20,000 nucleotides of DNA from Tubiluchus corallicola (taxonomy: Eukaryota > Priapulida > Priapulimorpha > Priapulimorphida > Tubiluchidae). Location: positions 1 through 20,000 of the forward strand of contig JAQGDQ010001535.1 in assembly GCA_030141605.1 (NCBI GenBank), in the 5' to 3' direction. The position numbers and the translations under genes are program-made. The notes beneath the pieces were generated by a model. That model had not been told where the DNA came from. It did no database searches and saw only the letters and a list, made by a program, of their open reading frames with translations. Positions 1 through 7,867 of the stretch are shown here, in pieces (positions within the stretch are counted from its first letter, which is position 1; each line of letters opens with the position of its first letter).

Positions 1-389
1 GACAAGAAGACAAGAGGATCGAGAAAAGAACCGGAGAAGGAAAAAAATAGAAGAAAAGAATAAAATAAAAACAGAATGGAAAGAAAAGACGTATGCGCAT
101 GCGCTATTATAACCTTTAGCGATTCGCAGCTCTCCCAACTAAGAATCAGCAGCAGCTACTTCAAGACGAGAAACCATCAAATTTTAGCAGTTCAATGTCA
201 TAAAACAAGCAGTCTAGCAAAAGTTACAGTACCTTGGGGGTCGGGAACAACATTTGTGATTCATAAACTACTTCCAAAGACTGCACAGCAACGTAAAAGG
301 GTAACTAAGAGAGCTATAAGCTTGCAGGAAGAATCTGTAGGCATGCAAGGAAGACGCTGATGTCATTTCATAGCCAGTCCACTATATAG
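1..389. other. Non-coding or unrecognised stretch, purine-rich at its start
   Basis: The first ~75 bases are almost pure A/G. An open frame of 94 codons (76-360, + strand, ATG start) follows. Its translation has no domain I recognise and no splice or promoter context, and a frame this long is expected by chance in a window this size. It could be the degraded upstream part of the LINE that becomes recognisable at 390, but I cannot align it to reverse transcriptase. No function is assigned. Confidence 0.4.
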
Positions 390-608
390 AAAAATTTATA
401 TAGTAATATAGTCCATTACGACAACAATTCTATCACTAAACAAGGAGTTCAACTTTGCAATACCCTGCCATCAAATTTAAAACAAATCAAGTCTTTTGAC
501 AAATTCAAAGCAAAATTAAAAATACATACATTAAGTCGTTTTGAGAACCCTACATACGTAAACGATAATATATATTCATCCGCAAATTTTATTTACCCAC
601 GTTATTAA
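390..608 (+). pseudogene. C-terminal remnant of a non-LTR retrotransposon ORF2 (LINE)
   Basis: Open for 72 codons between a TAG at 387-389 and a TAA at 606-608, with no ATG, as expected for a 5'-truncated LINE. The translation contains GVQLCNTLPSNLKQIKSF followed by DKFKAKLKIHTL. This matches the tail found after reverse transcriptase in many CR1/L2/Jockey-like elements: a G-x-x-L-W-N-(S/T)-L-P motif, then I-K-(S/N), then F-K-x-K-L-K. The usual Trp of the W-N-x-L-P motif is Cys here (TGC for TGG), a sign of decay or divergence. The frame runs directly into an AT-rich 3' UTR. The clade cannot be fixed from this tail alone. It is a dead fragment with no catalytic domain. Confidence 0.72.
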
Positions 609-838
609 ATTATATGTATGTATTGTATATAGTCTATTATAATTTCCGTGCAATATTATAATGTATATTTTGTTTTAAATTTTTGGCACAGTAGTTTTTA
701 GTTTGCACTGGACGCATTTGCCTTTAACAGTTGTGTGAATTTTTCTTCTCATGCTGCGATGTTCTTTTATGCTTTATAGTTATGAATATCGATTTTTATG
801 GCAAATAAAGATTATTATATATATATATATATATAGAG
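609..838 (+). mobile_element. LINE 3' UTR ending in an AT dinucleotide tail
   Basis: AT-rich non-coding sequence directly after the stop of the LINE frame. It ends with GGCAAATAAAG (poly(A)-signal-like AATAAA near 804) and a short (AT)n run at about 816-834. The GGCAAATAAA word recurs at the end of the 190-bp duplicated unit at 15.25-15.63 kb, which suggests a shared 3'-tail recognition module of the LINE/SINE type. The exact 3' end and target-site duplication are not resolved. Confidence 0.55.
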
Positions 839-1321
839 TAATATAACATTTTATCAGGAAACTTCAATGTTCTTACTGCACACCAGCAGTCGTCACAGTT
901 ATTTTTCCCACGACCTCTGCTAGTGCGCAGTAAAAACGTTGAATTTTTCTAATAAAATGCAATAAAATTTATTATATTGTTTTATTACACAGTTATATAT
1001 TAGTCAGTTGTTTACGAAACGGATATTATTCTTGTTGTAAATAATTTAAAATTTTTATTCCGTTCACGTCGTATTTGAGTCACTAAACACGACCATATTT
1101 GCTCGTTTAAGCTTTGCAATCAGCTTAAATTGGCTTACAATAAGTTGACAATGTAAACATGCTGTGAAATTTTTGTTGGTTTTCAGTTGCCACGGCGTTA
1201 CACTTTGTTTGCTAATAAGCCGGGTGAAACCCTTTCATTTGTTAATTCACCGATGAAAAGAGGCGCTGCACGCAGAGCATCGGTCTTGCAGTGAAAATGT
1301 CATATTAAAGTAAGTGCAATT
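839..1321. other. AT-rich intergenic or intronic DNA, nothing recognised
   Basis: I see no open frame of note, no RNA gene and no clear repeat. The only short structure is AATAAAATGCAATAAAATTT near 950-970, a small direct repeat. Confidence 0.5.
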
Positions 1322-1485
1322 GCAAACACGTGCAACACGCTCCTGGAATATTTTTGATGTTGAAAATTATGTTAGTTTGTGATGTCGTCGATAGTTGGAC
1401 TCGCCTGTTGTTAATTAAGTTTTTAATCTATTATTTAATTATCAGAAACGCTTTTGCAGTATTAATTGTGTTAAAATGTACACTT
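1322..1485 (-). repeat. R1 repeat family, copy 1 (inverted)
   Basis: The reverse complement aligns with 2285-2450 and 13724-13870. Shared words in order are GCGTTTCTGATAATTAAAT, ACTTAATTAAC, CATCACAAACTAACATAATT and GTGTTGCACGTGTTTGC. Similarity fades beyond GTTTGC, so only the left third of the family consensus is here. Open frames on both strands of these copies give related peptides only because the DNA is related; no known domain appears. Together with copy 2 it forms imperfect inverted arms around the LINE at 1546-2015. Confidence 0.65.
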
Positions 1486-1545
1486 TTTGCCCTACTTGAA
1501 AATCGAGTAGCAGATGAAAAATCATCCTGTCTTCTTTTAGAGTAG

Positions 1546-2015
1546 ACATAATTTATTATAGGATTGGATCAGACAGTTTGAACAATAAGATTTAGGATCC
1601 TCACCAAAACAGACTTTATACACTATTTACACAAACATTTACAGGAAGAATAGACTATAACTACACAAGCTGACAAGTTTTACTACAAGATTACATTAGA
1701 CATTAGTAACATTTACAGTAAGAATGACTATAACTACACAAGCTGACAAGTTTCACAACAAGATTACATTAGACATTAGTAGAAAATGACGGTTAGAAAA
1801 TATTAATGTACGAATATTTAAGACTGATGCATTTCATATCAGATAGAAACCACTGGAAGCGTTTAGTACGTAATATAAAGTCATGTATGCATTGGAATAT
1901 TTTACAGTTAGCAACATATTTAAATTCATCTTTTCCGAATAATAACAACTTCAACTGATCATTAGTTCCTAAGACAGCTATATTAAGGTTTTCAGGCAGA
2001 AGCAAACACACTTCG
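1546..2015 (-). mobile_element. LINE 3' end, family L-minus, copy 1
   Basis: Same family as 6174-6763. On the - strand, 1850-2011 encodes a reverse-transcriptase tail: a leucine-rich LLLFG box followed by CKIFQCIHDFILRTKRF, resembling the (L)LLFG...N..IF.....FI..TKRF ending of many CR1/L2-like ORF2 proteins. In the 6.5-kb copy a TAG stop follows RF-Q; here that codon reads TGG, so the frame runs on to 1793. The 3' UTR holds two 74-bp tandem units (1634-1707, 1708-1781) and ends at AATAAATTATGT on the - strand. A 26-bp imperfect direct repeat, ATGAAAAATCATCCTGTC at about 1514 and ATGAAAAATCATTCTGCC at 2037, brackets the insertion and is probably its target-site duplication. Confidence 0.72.
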
Positions 2016-2062
2016 GACCCGAAAATGGGGTTGTGTATGAAAAATCATTCTGCCTTTTTTAA

Positions 2063-2267
2063 GCAATATAACTTTTCAAGGAAAGTTTTTTGGGGTGATT
2101 AACTTTAAAATTCCCTTTTTCCTCTTCTTCAAAAAAACACTCCGAGCAAAAATATTCTTCTCTCTGCTCCTCTCTCTATAAACACTGAAGCCATGTTACC
2201 CTCAAGTAAATCTTTTGTGCTCAGGTTTCTGCTAAAGGAAGACAGCGTAATTTTTAATATACTACCC
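2063..2267. other. AT-rich spacer, nothing recognised
   Basis: Homopolymeric T and A runs and a short CTCTCT patch near 2160-2178. No gene or dispersed repeat found. Confidence 0.5.
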
Positions 2268-2668
2268 CATTCTTAAATGCGATTGAAAGTATACATTTTA
2301 ACATAATTGCTACTAGAAACGCGTTTCTGATAATTAAATTATACATTAATAATTTAATTAACGGCGGGTGAGCCCAACTATTAATGACATCACAAACTAA
2401 CATAATTTTCAACAGCAAAAATATTCCATGAGCGTGTTGCACGTGTTTTTAAAAGAAAACACTGAAGTACAGCGTACTACTGTAAGATATTCAGAGTGTT
2501 GTACTAAAACTAGGCAAGTTTTAAGATAAAAAATCAAATTTCAAATTTACCGCTTTGCTCACGCATTAGCTGTCGAACGTGCGTAGTTCGTCACAAACTG
2601 ACACATCTGAACTGAGAGGTACAACACCTATTTTTGTGCAACACATTTCGAAATGCAGGCGCCAGTGC
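2268..2668 (+). repeat. R1 repeat family, copy 2
   Basis: One of the longest R1 copies. In order it carries GCGTTTCTGATAATTAAAT, ATTTAATTAACGGCGGG, ATGACATCACAAACTAACAT, GAGCGTGTTGCACGTGTTT, ACTAAAACTAGGCAAG, GCTGTCGAACGTGCGTAG, CTGAACTGAGAGGTACA and CGAAATGCAGGCGC. The second half is shared with copies at 13.2 and 15.0 kb, the first half with copies at 1.3, 13.0 and 13.7 kb. It abuts a pentamer microsatellite at its right end. No coding capacity, Pol III boxes or clear terminal repeats were seen, so its class is open. Confidence 0.7.
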
Positions 2669-2673
2669 CCTCA

Positions 2674-2935
2674 CGTCACATGATGCATCTCACATCACCT
2701 CATCTCACCTCATCTCGTCTCGCCACATCACATCATACACCTCACCTCACCTTCTCTCGTCTAGTCTCATCACATCACAATACATCTCACCTCACCTTGC
2801 CTCGACTTGTCTCGTCACATCACATCACATATATCGCATAATCTCATCTCACCTCACGTCGTCTCGTCTCGTCACATCTCACCTCACTTCGTCTCCTCTC
2901 TCTCATTTCACATCACATATCACTAAAAATCACAT
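2674..2935. repeat. Degenerate pentanucleotide tract (CATCA/CACCT/CGTCT)
   Basis: About 260 bp of imperfect 5-mers such as CTCAC, CATCA, CTCGT and TCACC. They repeat in phrases of roughly 60-70 bp (CATCACATCA, then CTCACCTCAC, then CTCGTCT), suggesting that larger blocks were duplicated. Open frames over it are low-complexity artefacts (His/Ser/Thr-rich). Confidence 0.85.
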
Positions 2936-3377
2936 ATTATCGCATAACATGACTTGTAGATCATTGCAGAATTGTCTAATGTTTAGTTTAATCTAAAATT
3001 TTATTTATTTAAACTGTTTCATGTAAAATAAATCACACGTATTTTCAAATAAATAAAACGTGTTAGCGCTTCTCCATACTTGAGAAGTGCAGAAAAAATG
3101 GAAGCGTTAGGAAAGAGATTGTTGTGAAATTGATCGCTTAAATGTTATTACGTCTGCACGTTCATGAAAAAAGAGGTCTTGGTAACGCATCTAAACGCAT
3201 TTCTCGTTTGTTTTTGTGGCGCCCCACCGTGAGTGCGTTTTACAACATTGTGTTTGTTTTGCTTTAATCTTCGAAGCTCAAATGAACGTGTTCGAATTGC
3301 AAACTAAACACTGCTCTTTCTGCCGTTTAAATGCACGCGAAAGTTCACGGGAGATATGAAACGTATATATATGTATA
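2936..3377. other. AT-rich DNA, nothing recognised
   Basis: Contains several AATAAA words around 3028-3056 but no attached gene. No RNA gene, coding exon or dispersed repeat recognised. Confidence 0.5.
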
Positions 3378-3420
3378 TAAGGGAGAGAGGGAGGGAGAGG
3401 GAGAGAGAGAGAGAGACGGA

Positions 3421-3459
<39 letters not shown>

Positions 3460-3466
3460 GGAGAGG

Positions 3467-3507
<41 letters not shown>

Positions 3508-3536
3508 GGAGAGGGAGGGAGAGGAGAGAAAGAAAC

Positions 3537-3569
<33 letters not shown>

Positions 3570-3576
3570 GAGAAAG

Positions 3577-3632
<56 letters not shown>
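3378..3632. repeat. GA-rich microsatellite (polypurine on + strand)
   Basis: About 255 bp of (GA)n interrupted by GACGGAGAGGGAGG phrases; the longest pure GA run is at about 3582-3630. Larger phrases recur, for example AGAAAGAAACAGAG at about 3526 and again near 3571, so parts duplicated as blocks. The long Arg-Glu frames here are artefacts. Confidence 0.95.
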
Positions 3633-3634
<2 letters not shown>

Positions 3635-3819
3635 AAAGCATGAGGAATAAATCTTCTTATCTCAGACCCTTTTACTTAAATTAAAGCTGCAATATCGCAA
3701 TATTTTGAAACGATACGTAGAAATGTCGGAAGCTGTTTATTTTGCTTTAAGCTTTGCAAAAAGATCAGAAATCTTGAAGATGAAGACCAGAGAAAGAGAG
3801 GGTGAAAAGAGACGTTTCA

Positions 3820-3865
3820 ACTTCCCGGGAGCATTATTTACACTTTCTCTCTCCCTCCTCCCCAT

Positions 3866-3907
<42 letters not shown>

Positions 3908-4007
3908 ACCCTCCTTCCCATTCCCCCCTCTTTCTCACCTTCTCTCTTTCTCTCTCTCTCACTCTCTTTCTCTCTCCCTCCTCCCTCCTCCCCATTCCTT
4001 CTCCCTC

Positions 4008-4045
<38 letters not shown>

Positions 4046-4091
4046 CTCCCCACTCCCTCTCTTCCACTTCCCGGGAGCATTATTTACACTT
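3820..4091. repeat. CT-rich microsatellite flanked by a 26-bp direct repeat
   Basis: A polypyrimidine tract (about 3845-4060) lies between two copies of CTTCCCGGGAGCATTATTTA, extended on both sides to 26 identical bases, starting at 3820 and 4066. The 246-bp spacing means the tract and one flank were duplicated or the tract expanded inside a duplicated unit. Together with the GA tract 200 bp upstream it makes a potential long GA/CT inverted pairing on one strand. No coding value. Confidence 0.9.
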
Positions 4092-4498
4092 AACACCCGC
4101 CTAGAACCAAATTACAACATTAATTCTTACGAAACGGTAAATTAATATCGTTTGAAATAACTCACGTACGCAACGGTAACTTTCTAAACATTTACGTTAC
4201 AGAAGTAACAAAGGACTTGTGCAGAGCAGCAGAAATTTCAACGTTAATAATTAACAACTTTCCTCAAACTCGAGAAAACGACGAAAATTAACGTCCATTC
4301 AAATTCGTGGCCTGGAGTAATTATTGACATTCGCAAATGGAAGGAAGAGACGACTCAAATGGCTTTTCAGAAAAAAAACAACATTTTTCTACTCGAGGAG
4401 CAGTTACTGCTCTATGAAATGTAACGAATGAAAAAAAACAAGTTGTTACTGTTCGAATCAACAGCTTACTTTAGAAGAACCAACAGCAAAAAATCCTA
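4092..4498. other. AT-rich DNA, nothing recognised
   Basis: No gene, RNA gene or repeat found. Two A-rich words ending in GAAAAAAAACA near 4372 and 4432 are the only repetition seen. Confidence 0.5.
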
Positions 4499-5123
4499 TT
4501 AACCCTTATAGGGTCACCGGGGGGTAAAAAGTTACCCCTAGACCGGTTTTTTGCATTTTACCCTTTTACCATACGTATCCCAGTAAACCATTTCTATGAC
4601 TTTTTCTAAATATGTTTTGTGCACAAAATACTTTCAGTTATTTATTTTAGATGCATTGTCTCACCACGAAATAAAAGTGAAAATGCAATATGTCGATTTT
4701 TTAAAATTGTCGAAATTTTACTTCGCTTGTCTAAACATTATACTGGCGATATATCTGATAAAACAAATGTCAGTTACTCAAATTACTCCACCTAAAGAAG
4801 AAAGTAGTAGACAATAAATTCAAAATAACAATGATTTTTGCACACGCGCTAGCAATGTCGGTTGTCTACAGTTATTCCAGCATAGATAAGGGAACGTAAC
4901 TAAGTGAATTTAACTTTCGTATTACTAGTAAGTCACATGTCTTTAAGCAGAGGTATAATGTATCCTATGGTGGTCAGCATAACTTCAAATTATGCTGTTG
5001 CTGTTTACTAATGAAACACGGCGGTTTATCAAAAGTAATTTACGAATTATGGTGGGGTAATTTTTACCCCCCCCCCCCGTTACCAAAATCGGTTGTAAAA
5101 AATCGTGAACCTATAAGAGTTAA
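4499..5123. mobile_element. piggyBac-like non-autonomous DNA transposon (MITE), TTAA target site
   Basis: Both ends carry TTAA (4499-4502 and 5120-5123), the invariant target site of piggyBac elements. Inside them are imperfect inverted repeats: left TTAACCCTTATAGGGTCAC, right (reverse complement) TTAACTCTTATAGGTTCAC, 17 of 19 identical. A second inverted block follows at each end, (G)nTAAAAAGTTACCCC on the left against (G)nTAAAAATTACCCC on the right. The ~617-bp body has no transposase-like frame; the 73-codon frame at 4596-4817 resembles nothing I know. Mobilisation would need a transposase supplied from elsewhere. A poly(C) run at 5067-5079 belongs to the right subterminal block. Confidence 0.72.
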
Positions 5124-5149
5124 AATGAATGCAAGACAATACAAGATTT

Positions 5150-5229
5150 AGTCAACACTACACTACGCTACGCTACACTACACTACACTGTACTACACTA
5201 CACTACACTACACTGCACTGCACTGCACT
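5150..5229. repeat. (ACACT)n pentanucleotide microsatellite
   Basis: About 15 near-perfect copies of CACTA/CGCTA/CTGCA five-mers. They change from CACTA to GCTA to CACTG variants along the tract. It starts ~30 bp after the right end of the piggyBac-like element. Confidence 0.9.
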
Positions 5230-5574
5230 TACAGAGGTCTTACGGGAGCAAAGGTAATTCACACTTCTCACCTTTGTATAACACCTCCATTAACTCCATC
5301 AAGGGCTTCCTAAACGAATCAGCTTATTTCACGCGCATTAGATGACGTAATACCAACACAGTCGAAAAGCATCAACACTCGTAACGCTATTTGCGTAGAT
5401 TTTTCCAGAGATACAAAGTTTTAAATCAGCAGCAATGGAGCCATTACTGTTAAAATGTACAGCAAGTGCTCTTTGTGTTCACTACGTTTAATCCAAATCA
5501 GGTGATACAGTTTCCTACATTTTTAAGAGCTATTTGGTCAGAACACTAATAATGTTTTGACTAGTTCAACTGTA
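5230..5574. other. AT-rich DNA, nothing recognised
   Basis: Apart from a small imperfect hairpin (CAAAGGT near 5249 with ACCTTTG near 5270), no feature is supported. Confidence 0.5.
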
Positions 5575-5830
5575 CTTGCGTTCAGGGCCTATTTCGGGGG
5601 GGGGATACTTGGGGATACTTCCCCGGGGCCTCATGCCGAGGTAACTTTTTTTGCTTTATGCGAACATGCTGCCTCCTCTCTCCCTCTTAACAACTGTATA
5701 ACTCCATATTTTCTCTTCGAAAATGCTTCTCTGGCAATCTAGCAGTTCAAAAACTGCACCCCCCCCCAGTGGCCTCACACGTCCCACTTCCCTGGGCCTC
5801 GCTTAGGCTGAAATAGGCCCTGCTTGCATT
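5575..5830. mobile_element. hAT-type MITE, 240 bp, with 8-bp target-site duplication
   Basis: The element at 5583-5822 has perfect 13-bp terminal inverted repeats, CAGGGCCTATTTC at the left and GAAATAGGCCCTG at the right. The flanks are CTTGCGTT (5575-5582) and CTTGCATT (5823-5830), an 8-bp duplication with one change. CA(G)G...C(C)TG termini plus an 8-bp duplication are the hAT signature. The interior is GC-richer than its surroundings, has G and C homopolymers next to the ends, and encodes no transposase. Confidence 0.8.
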
Positions 5831-6173
5831 CAGACATTTTCTATTTTAACGGAAATTTAGATTCCGTAATCCAGAGGATTAACTCCCATTATTTCTTGAC
5901 AACAAATCTTTATCAATGGTTTATTTTCTGTGAAGACATTTTTCTTGTAAACTAATAGTTGATTTCTTTATTGTCTTACTGCCAGGTAAGTAAGTAAGTT
6001 GCCAAAGTAATTTGCCAGCGCTTTATAAACTTGTATGTTTTTCAATTTACGGTTAGCTGACATCGTTCCGGTATTCAGTTTTTTAGCAATAATGGAAAAC
6101 TATAAAGTTGTAAATTTGCAGTCAAAAGACGGTGCATTGTAATACCACACTGTGAAATTTCAACTTTAGTTTA
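5831..6173. other. AT-rich DNA, nothing recognised
   Basis: No gene, repeat or RNA recognised between the hAT-type MITE and the next LINE copy. CAGGTAAGTAAGTAAG near 5983 resembles a splice donor on the + strand, but no exon can be proposed to its left. Confidence 0.45.
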
Positions 6174-6763
6174 AACATAATTTATTATAGGATTGGATCA
6201 GACAGTTTGAACAACATGATTTAGGATCCTCACCACAACAGACTTTATACACTATTTGCAGAAACATTTACAGTAAGAATAGACTATAACTACACAAGAT
6301 GACAAGTTTTACTACAAGATTACTTTAGACATTAGTAACATTTACAGTAAGAACAGACTATAACTACACAAGCTGACAAGTTTTACTACAAGATTACATT
6401 AGATATTAGTAACATTTACGTAAGAATTGACTATATCTGCTCAAGCTTACAAGTTTTACTACAAGATTACTTTAGACATTAGTAGAAATTGATGGTTAGA
6501 AAATATCAATGTACGAATATCTAAGACTAAGATTTCATATCAGATAGAAACTACTGGAAGCGTTTAGTACGTAATATAAAGTCATGTATGCATTGGAATA
6601 TTTTACAGTTAGCAACATAGTTAAATTCATCTTTTCGGAATAATAACAACATCAACAGATCATTAGTTCCTAAGGCAGCTATATCACGGTTTTCGGGCAG
6701 AAGTATTTCATTTAGTTTATCAAACATAACAGCGTTTGTTTCTAGTACTATTCTGGTACAAAT
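6174..6763 (-). mobile_element. LINE 3' end, family L-minus, copy 2
   Basis: The - strand frame 6763-6551 is open for 70 codons and ends in TAG at 6551-6553. It reads as the far C-terminus of a LINE ORF2: VMFDKLNEILLPE, a leucine run LLMLLLF, then CKIFQCIHDFILRTKRF and the stop two residues later. The 3' UTR contains three 74-bp tandem units (6263-6336, 6337-6410, 6411-6484), against two in the copy at 1546-2015, and ends with the same AATAAATTATG. No ATG and no catalytic domain, so this is a 5'-truncated dead copy. The clade (CR1/L2/Jockey-like) is inferred only from the tail. Confidence 0.75.
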
Positions 6764-6782
6764 TTAGGCATATTTTTCTGCA

Positions 6783-6889
6783 CCATAATAAATATTAAAC
6801 GACCTTTTTAGCAAATTTAGATGCTACCCAAACATAGATGGCAGCCATGTAGCAGACAATAATATTAGTAGTGTTTAGTAACATAGCTA
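6783..6889 (+). repeat. Left ~108-bp direct repeat flanking the 5S-headed segment
   Basis: Aligns along its length with 7429-7538. Shared words are AATAAATATTAAA, TTTTAGCAAAT, CTACCCAAACA, AGCCATGTAGCAG, CAATAATATTAGTA and TAGTAA..AGCTA. The copies differ at roughly one base in eight plus a few 1-2-base indels, so the duplication is not recent. It ends exactly where 5S-like sequence starts. Confidence 0.8.
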
Positions 6890-6890
6890 A

Positions 6891-6998
6891 ATCACGTTGA
6901 AAACACCGGTTCTCGTCTGATCACCGAAGTTAAGCAACGCAGAGCCTGGTTAGTACTTGGATGGGTTACCGCCTAGGAATACCAGGTGCTGTAGGCTT
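6891..6998 (+). pseudogene. 5S rRNA-derived sequence lacking its first ~12 nt
   Basis: Closely follows animal 5S rRNA from nucleotide ~13 to the 3' end: ATCACGTTGAAAACACCGG, then TCTCGTCTGATCACCGAAGT, TAAGCAACG, GGTTAGTACTTGGATGGG, ACCGCCTAGGAATACC and GGTGCTGTAGGCTT. The regions of the internal Pol III control elements (A box, intermediate element, C box) are present, so it could be transcribed. The 5' strand of helix I is missing and no T-run terminator follows the GGCTT end; GC-rich sequence continues instead. This fits either the head of a 5S-derived SINE (SINE3-like) or a 5S pseudogene, not a working 5S gene. Confidence 0.85.
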
Positions 6999-7427
6999 GC
7001 GGGATGCCCACACTGTATCTCGACACTAGAAGGAGGAGCTGTACAAGCAGCCGTCGGCTAGAGGGCGGAAGAGGTCAAATGACCCAACAGCCATGTGTAG
7101 AGGAGTAAACCTTCCAAATCAGGAGTGGAGCCCCGAAGGCGGACCAGTGCAGCATGCTCACTGACTCCGGCAGCTCCTGCAGCCAACCTGGTGCCAAACG
7201 TATCGCTCCGCTTTCCTTTGGACTACACCAGGGAGGAAGAGAGGGGTTCCTGTTGTCTGGGCAATTCAGGATCTCCATACACCTTGCCCAAGTGTGTGCC
7301 CTGGAGAGGCCACTCCAGTGGTTGAAGGATCGGATTGCTCAGCCACAGTCGACGCTGCAGCTCCATCAATGTGATCAATAACTGACTCTCTTGGCGCACA
7401 CTCCATTGTCTTCCGAGATAGAAGGAT
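6999..7427 (+). mobile_element. Body of a putative 5S-headed SINE-like element
   Basis: About 430 bp, clearly GC-richer than the AT-rich flanks, running from the 5S 3' end to the right flanking repeat. Overlapping frames of 60-75 codons exist on both strands but none resembles a known protein. The composition jump at both borders and the bracketing direct repeats indicate a single inserted unit, 6891 to about 7427. I cannot identify a LINE-derived tail or an A-rich end, so the class is inferred from the 5S head only. Confidence 0.5.
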
Positions 7428-7428
7428 G

Positions 7429-7538
7429 CCAACAATAAATATTAAAGGAAATTTTAGCAAATTTTGATGTGCTACCCAAACAAAGATGGTAGCCATGTAG
7501 CAGTCAATAATATTAGTAATGTTTTAGTAATAGAGCTA
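7429..7538 (+). repeat. Right ~108-bp direct repeat flanking the 5S-headed segment
   Basis: Partner of 6783-6889. It ends 10 bp before the - strand splice donor of the zinc-finger exon, so it lies in the intron downstream of that exon. Confidence 0.8.
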
Positions 7539-7542
7539 TACT

Positions 7543-7551
7543 ACTTACCTT
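7543..7551 (-). promoter_or_regulatory. Splice donor of the zinc-finger exon
   Basis: AAG|GTAAGT on the - strand, a full match to the metazoan 5' splice-site consensus. It falls exactly where the zinc finger would need to continue with Gly-Lys in the next exon. Confidence 0.65.
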
Positions 7552-7689
7552 GTAATGTTGCTTAGCTTGGACAGGGGAGTTAAAAGAGACACCGCACAGC
7601 TTGCATAGAGTGTCCGTATTCGCATCACTGGAATTACTGACCACTGGCTGCTCCGGAGAACCCTGTCGGGGAGAAGAGGAGCTCGTATC
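7549..7689 (-). CDS. Internal exon encoding a U1-type C2H2 zinc finger (ZNF385/ZMAT/ZNF346-like)
   Basis: On the - strand a polypyrimidine tract and acceptor, TATTTTTTGTTTCAG, end at 7690. A 141-bp segment follows and then the donor AAG|GTAAGT, with GT at 7548-7547. The exon is exactly 47 codons, phase 0 at both borders, with no stop. The translation has a Ser/Pro-rich start (DTSSSSPRQGSPEQP) and then LCKLCGVSFNSPVQAKQHYK. Cys-x2-Cys, the (F/L)NS and QA..HY(K/Q)G words are typical of U1-like/matrin-type zinc fingers of the ZNF385, ZNF346 and ZMAT families, which often bind dsRNA. The second His of the finger would lie in the next exon (G-K-x-H), which I could not find at lower coordinates. 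The family is inferred; the exact orthologue is unknown. Upstream exons would lie at higher coordinates or outside, so much of this window may be intron of this gene. Confidence 0.65.
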
Positions 7690-7704
7690 CTGAAACAAAA
7701 AATA
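7690..7704 (-). promoter_or_regulatory. Splice acceptor of the zinc-finger exon
   Basis: On the - strand a T-rich run followed by TTTCAG immediately before the exon's first codon GAT. It matches the metazoan 3' splice-site consensus. Confidence 0.65.
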
Positions 7705-7867
7705 CAACGTTGAAAGATTTACCAACTTTCATTGCTTCCGACCGATCAAATTATTGCGGATCAGATCGGTTGACGATGATGCAAAAATAGGAATCCGCCA
7801 TGTTTAATCTTTTTTTATACTGATTCGTAAATGTTATTGTAGGCAGTTACCGCTAGGCTAGTGAGGA

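Noticed and set aside
76-360. 94-codon ATG frame as a small gene
   Set aside because: No recognisable domain, promoter or splice context; length is within chance for this window.
3331-3643. Arg/Glu-rich and Leu/Ser-rich frames over the GA tract
   Set aside because: Low-complexity translation of a microsatellite in several frames at once.
5983-5998. CAGGTAAGTAAGTAAG as a + strand splice donor
   Set aside because: The upstream sequence has no open, protein-like frame; the GTAA repetition may be simple sequence.
6891-6998. Functional 5S rRNA gene
   Set aside because: The first ~12 nucleotides are missing, so helix I cannot form, and no T-run terminator follows the 3' end.
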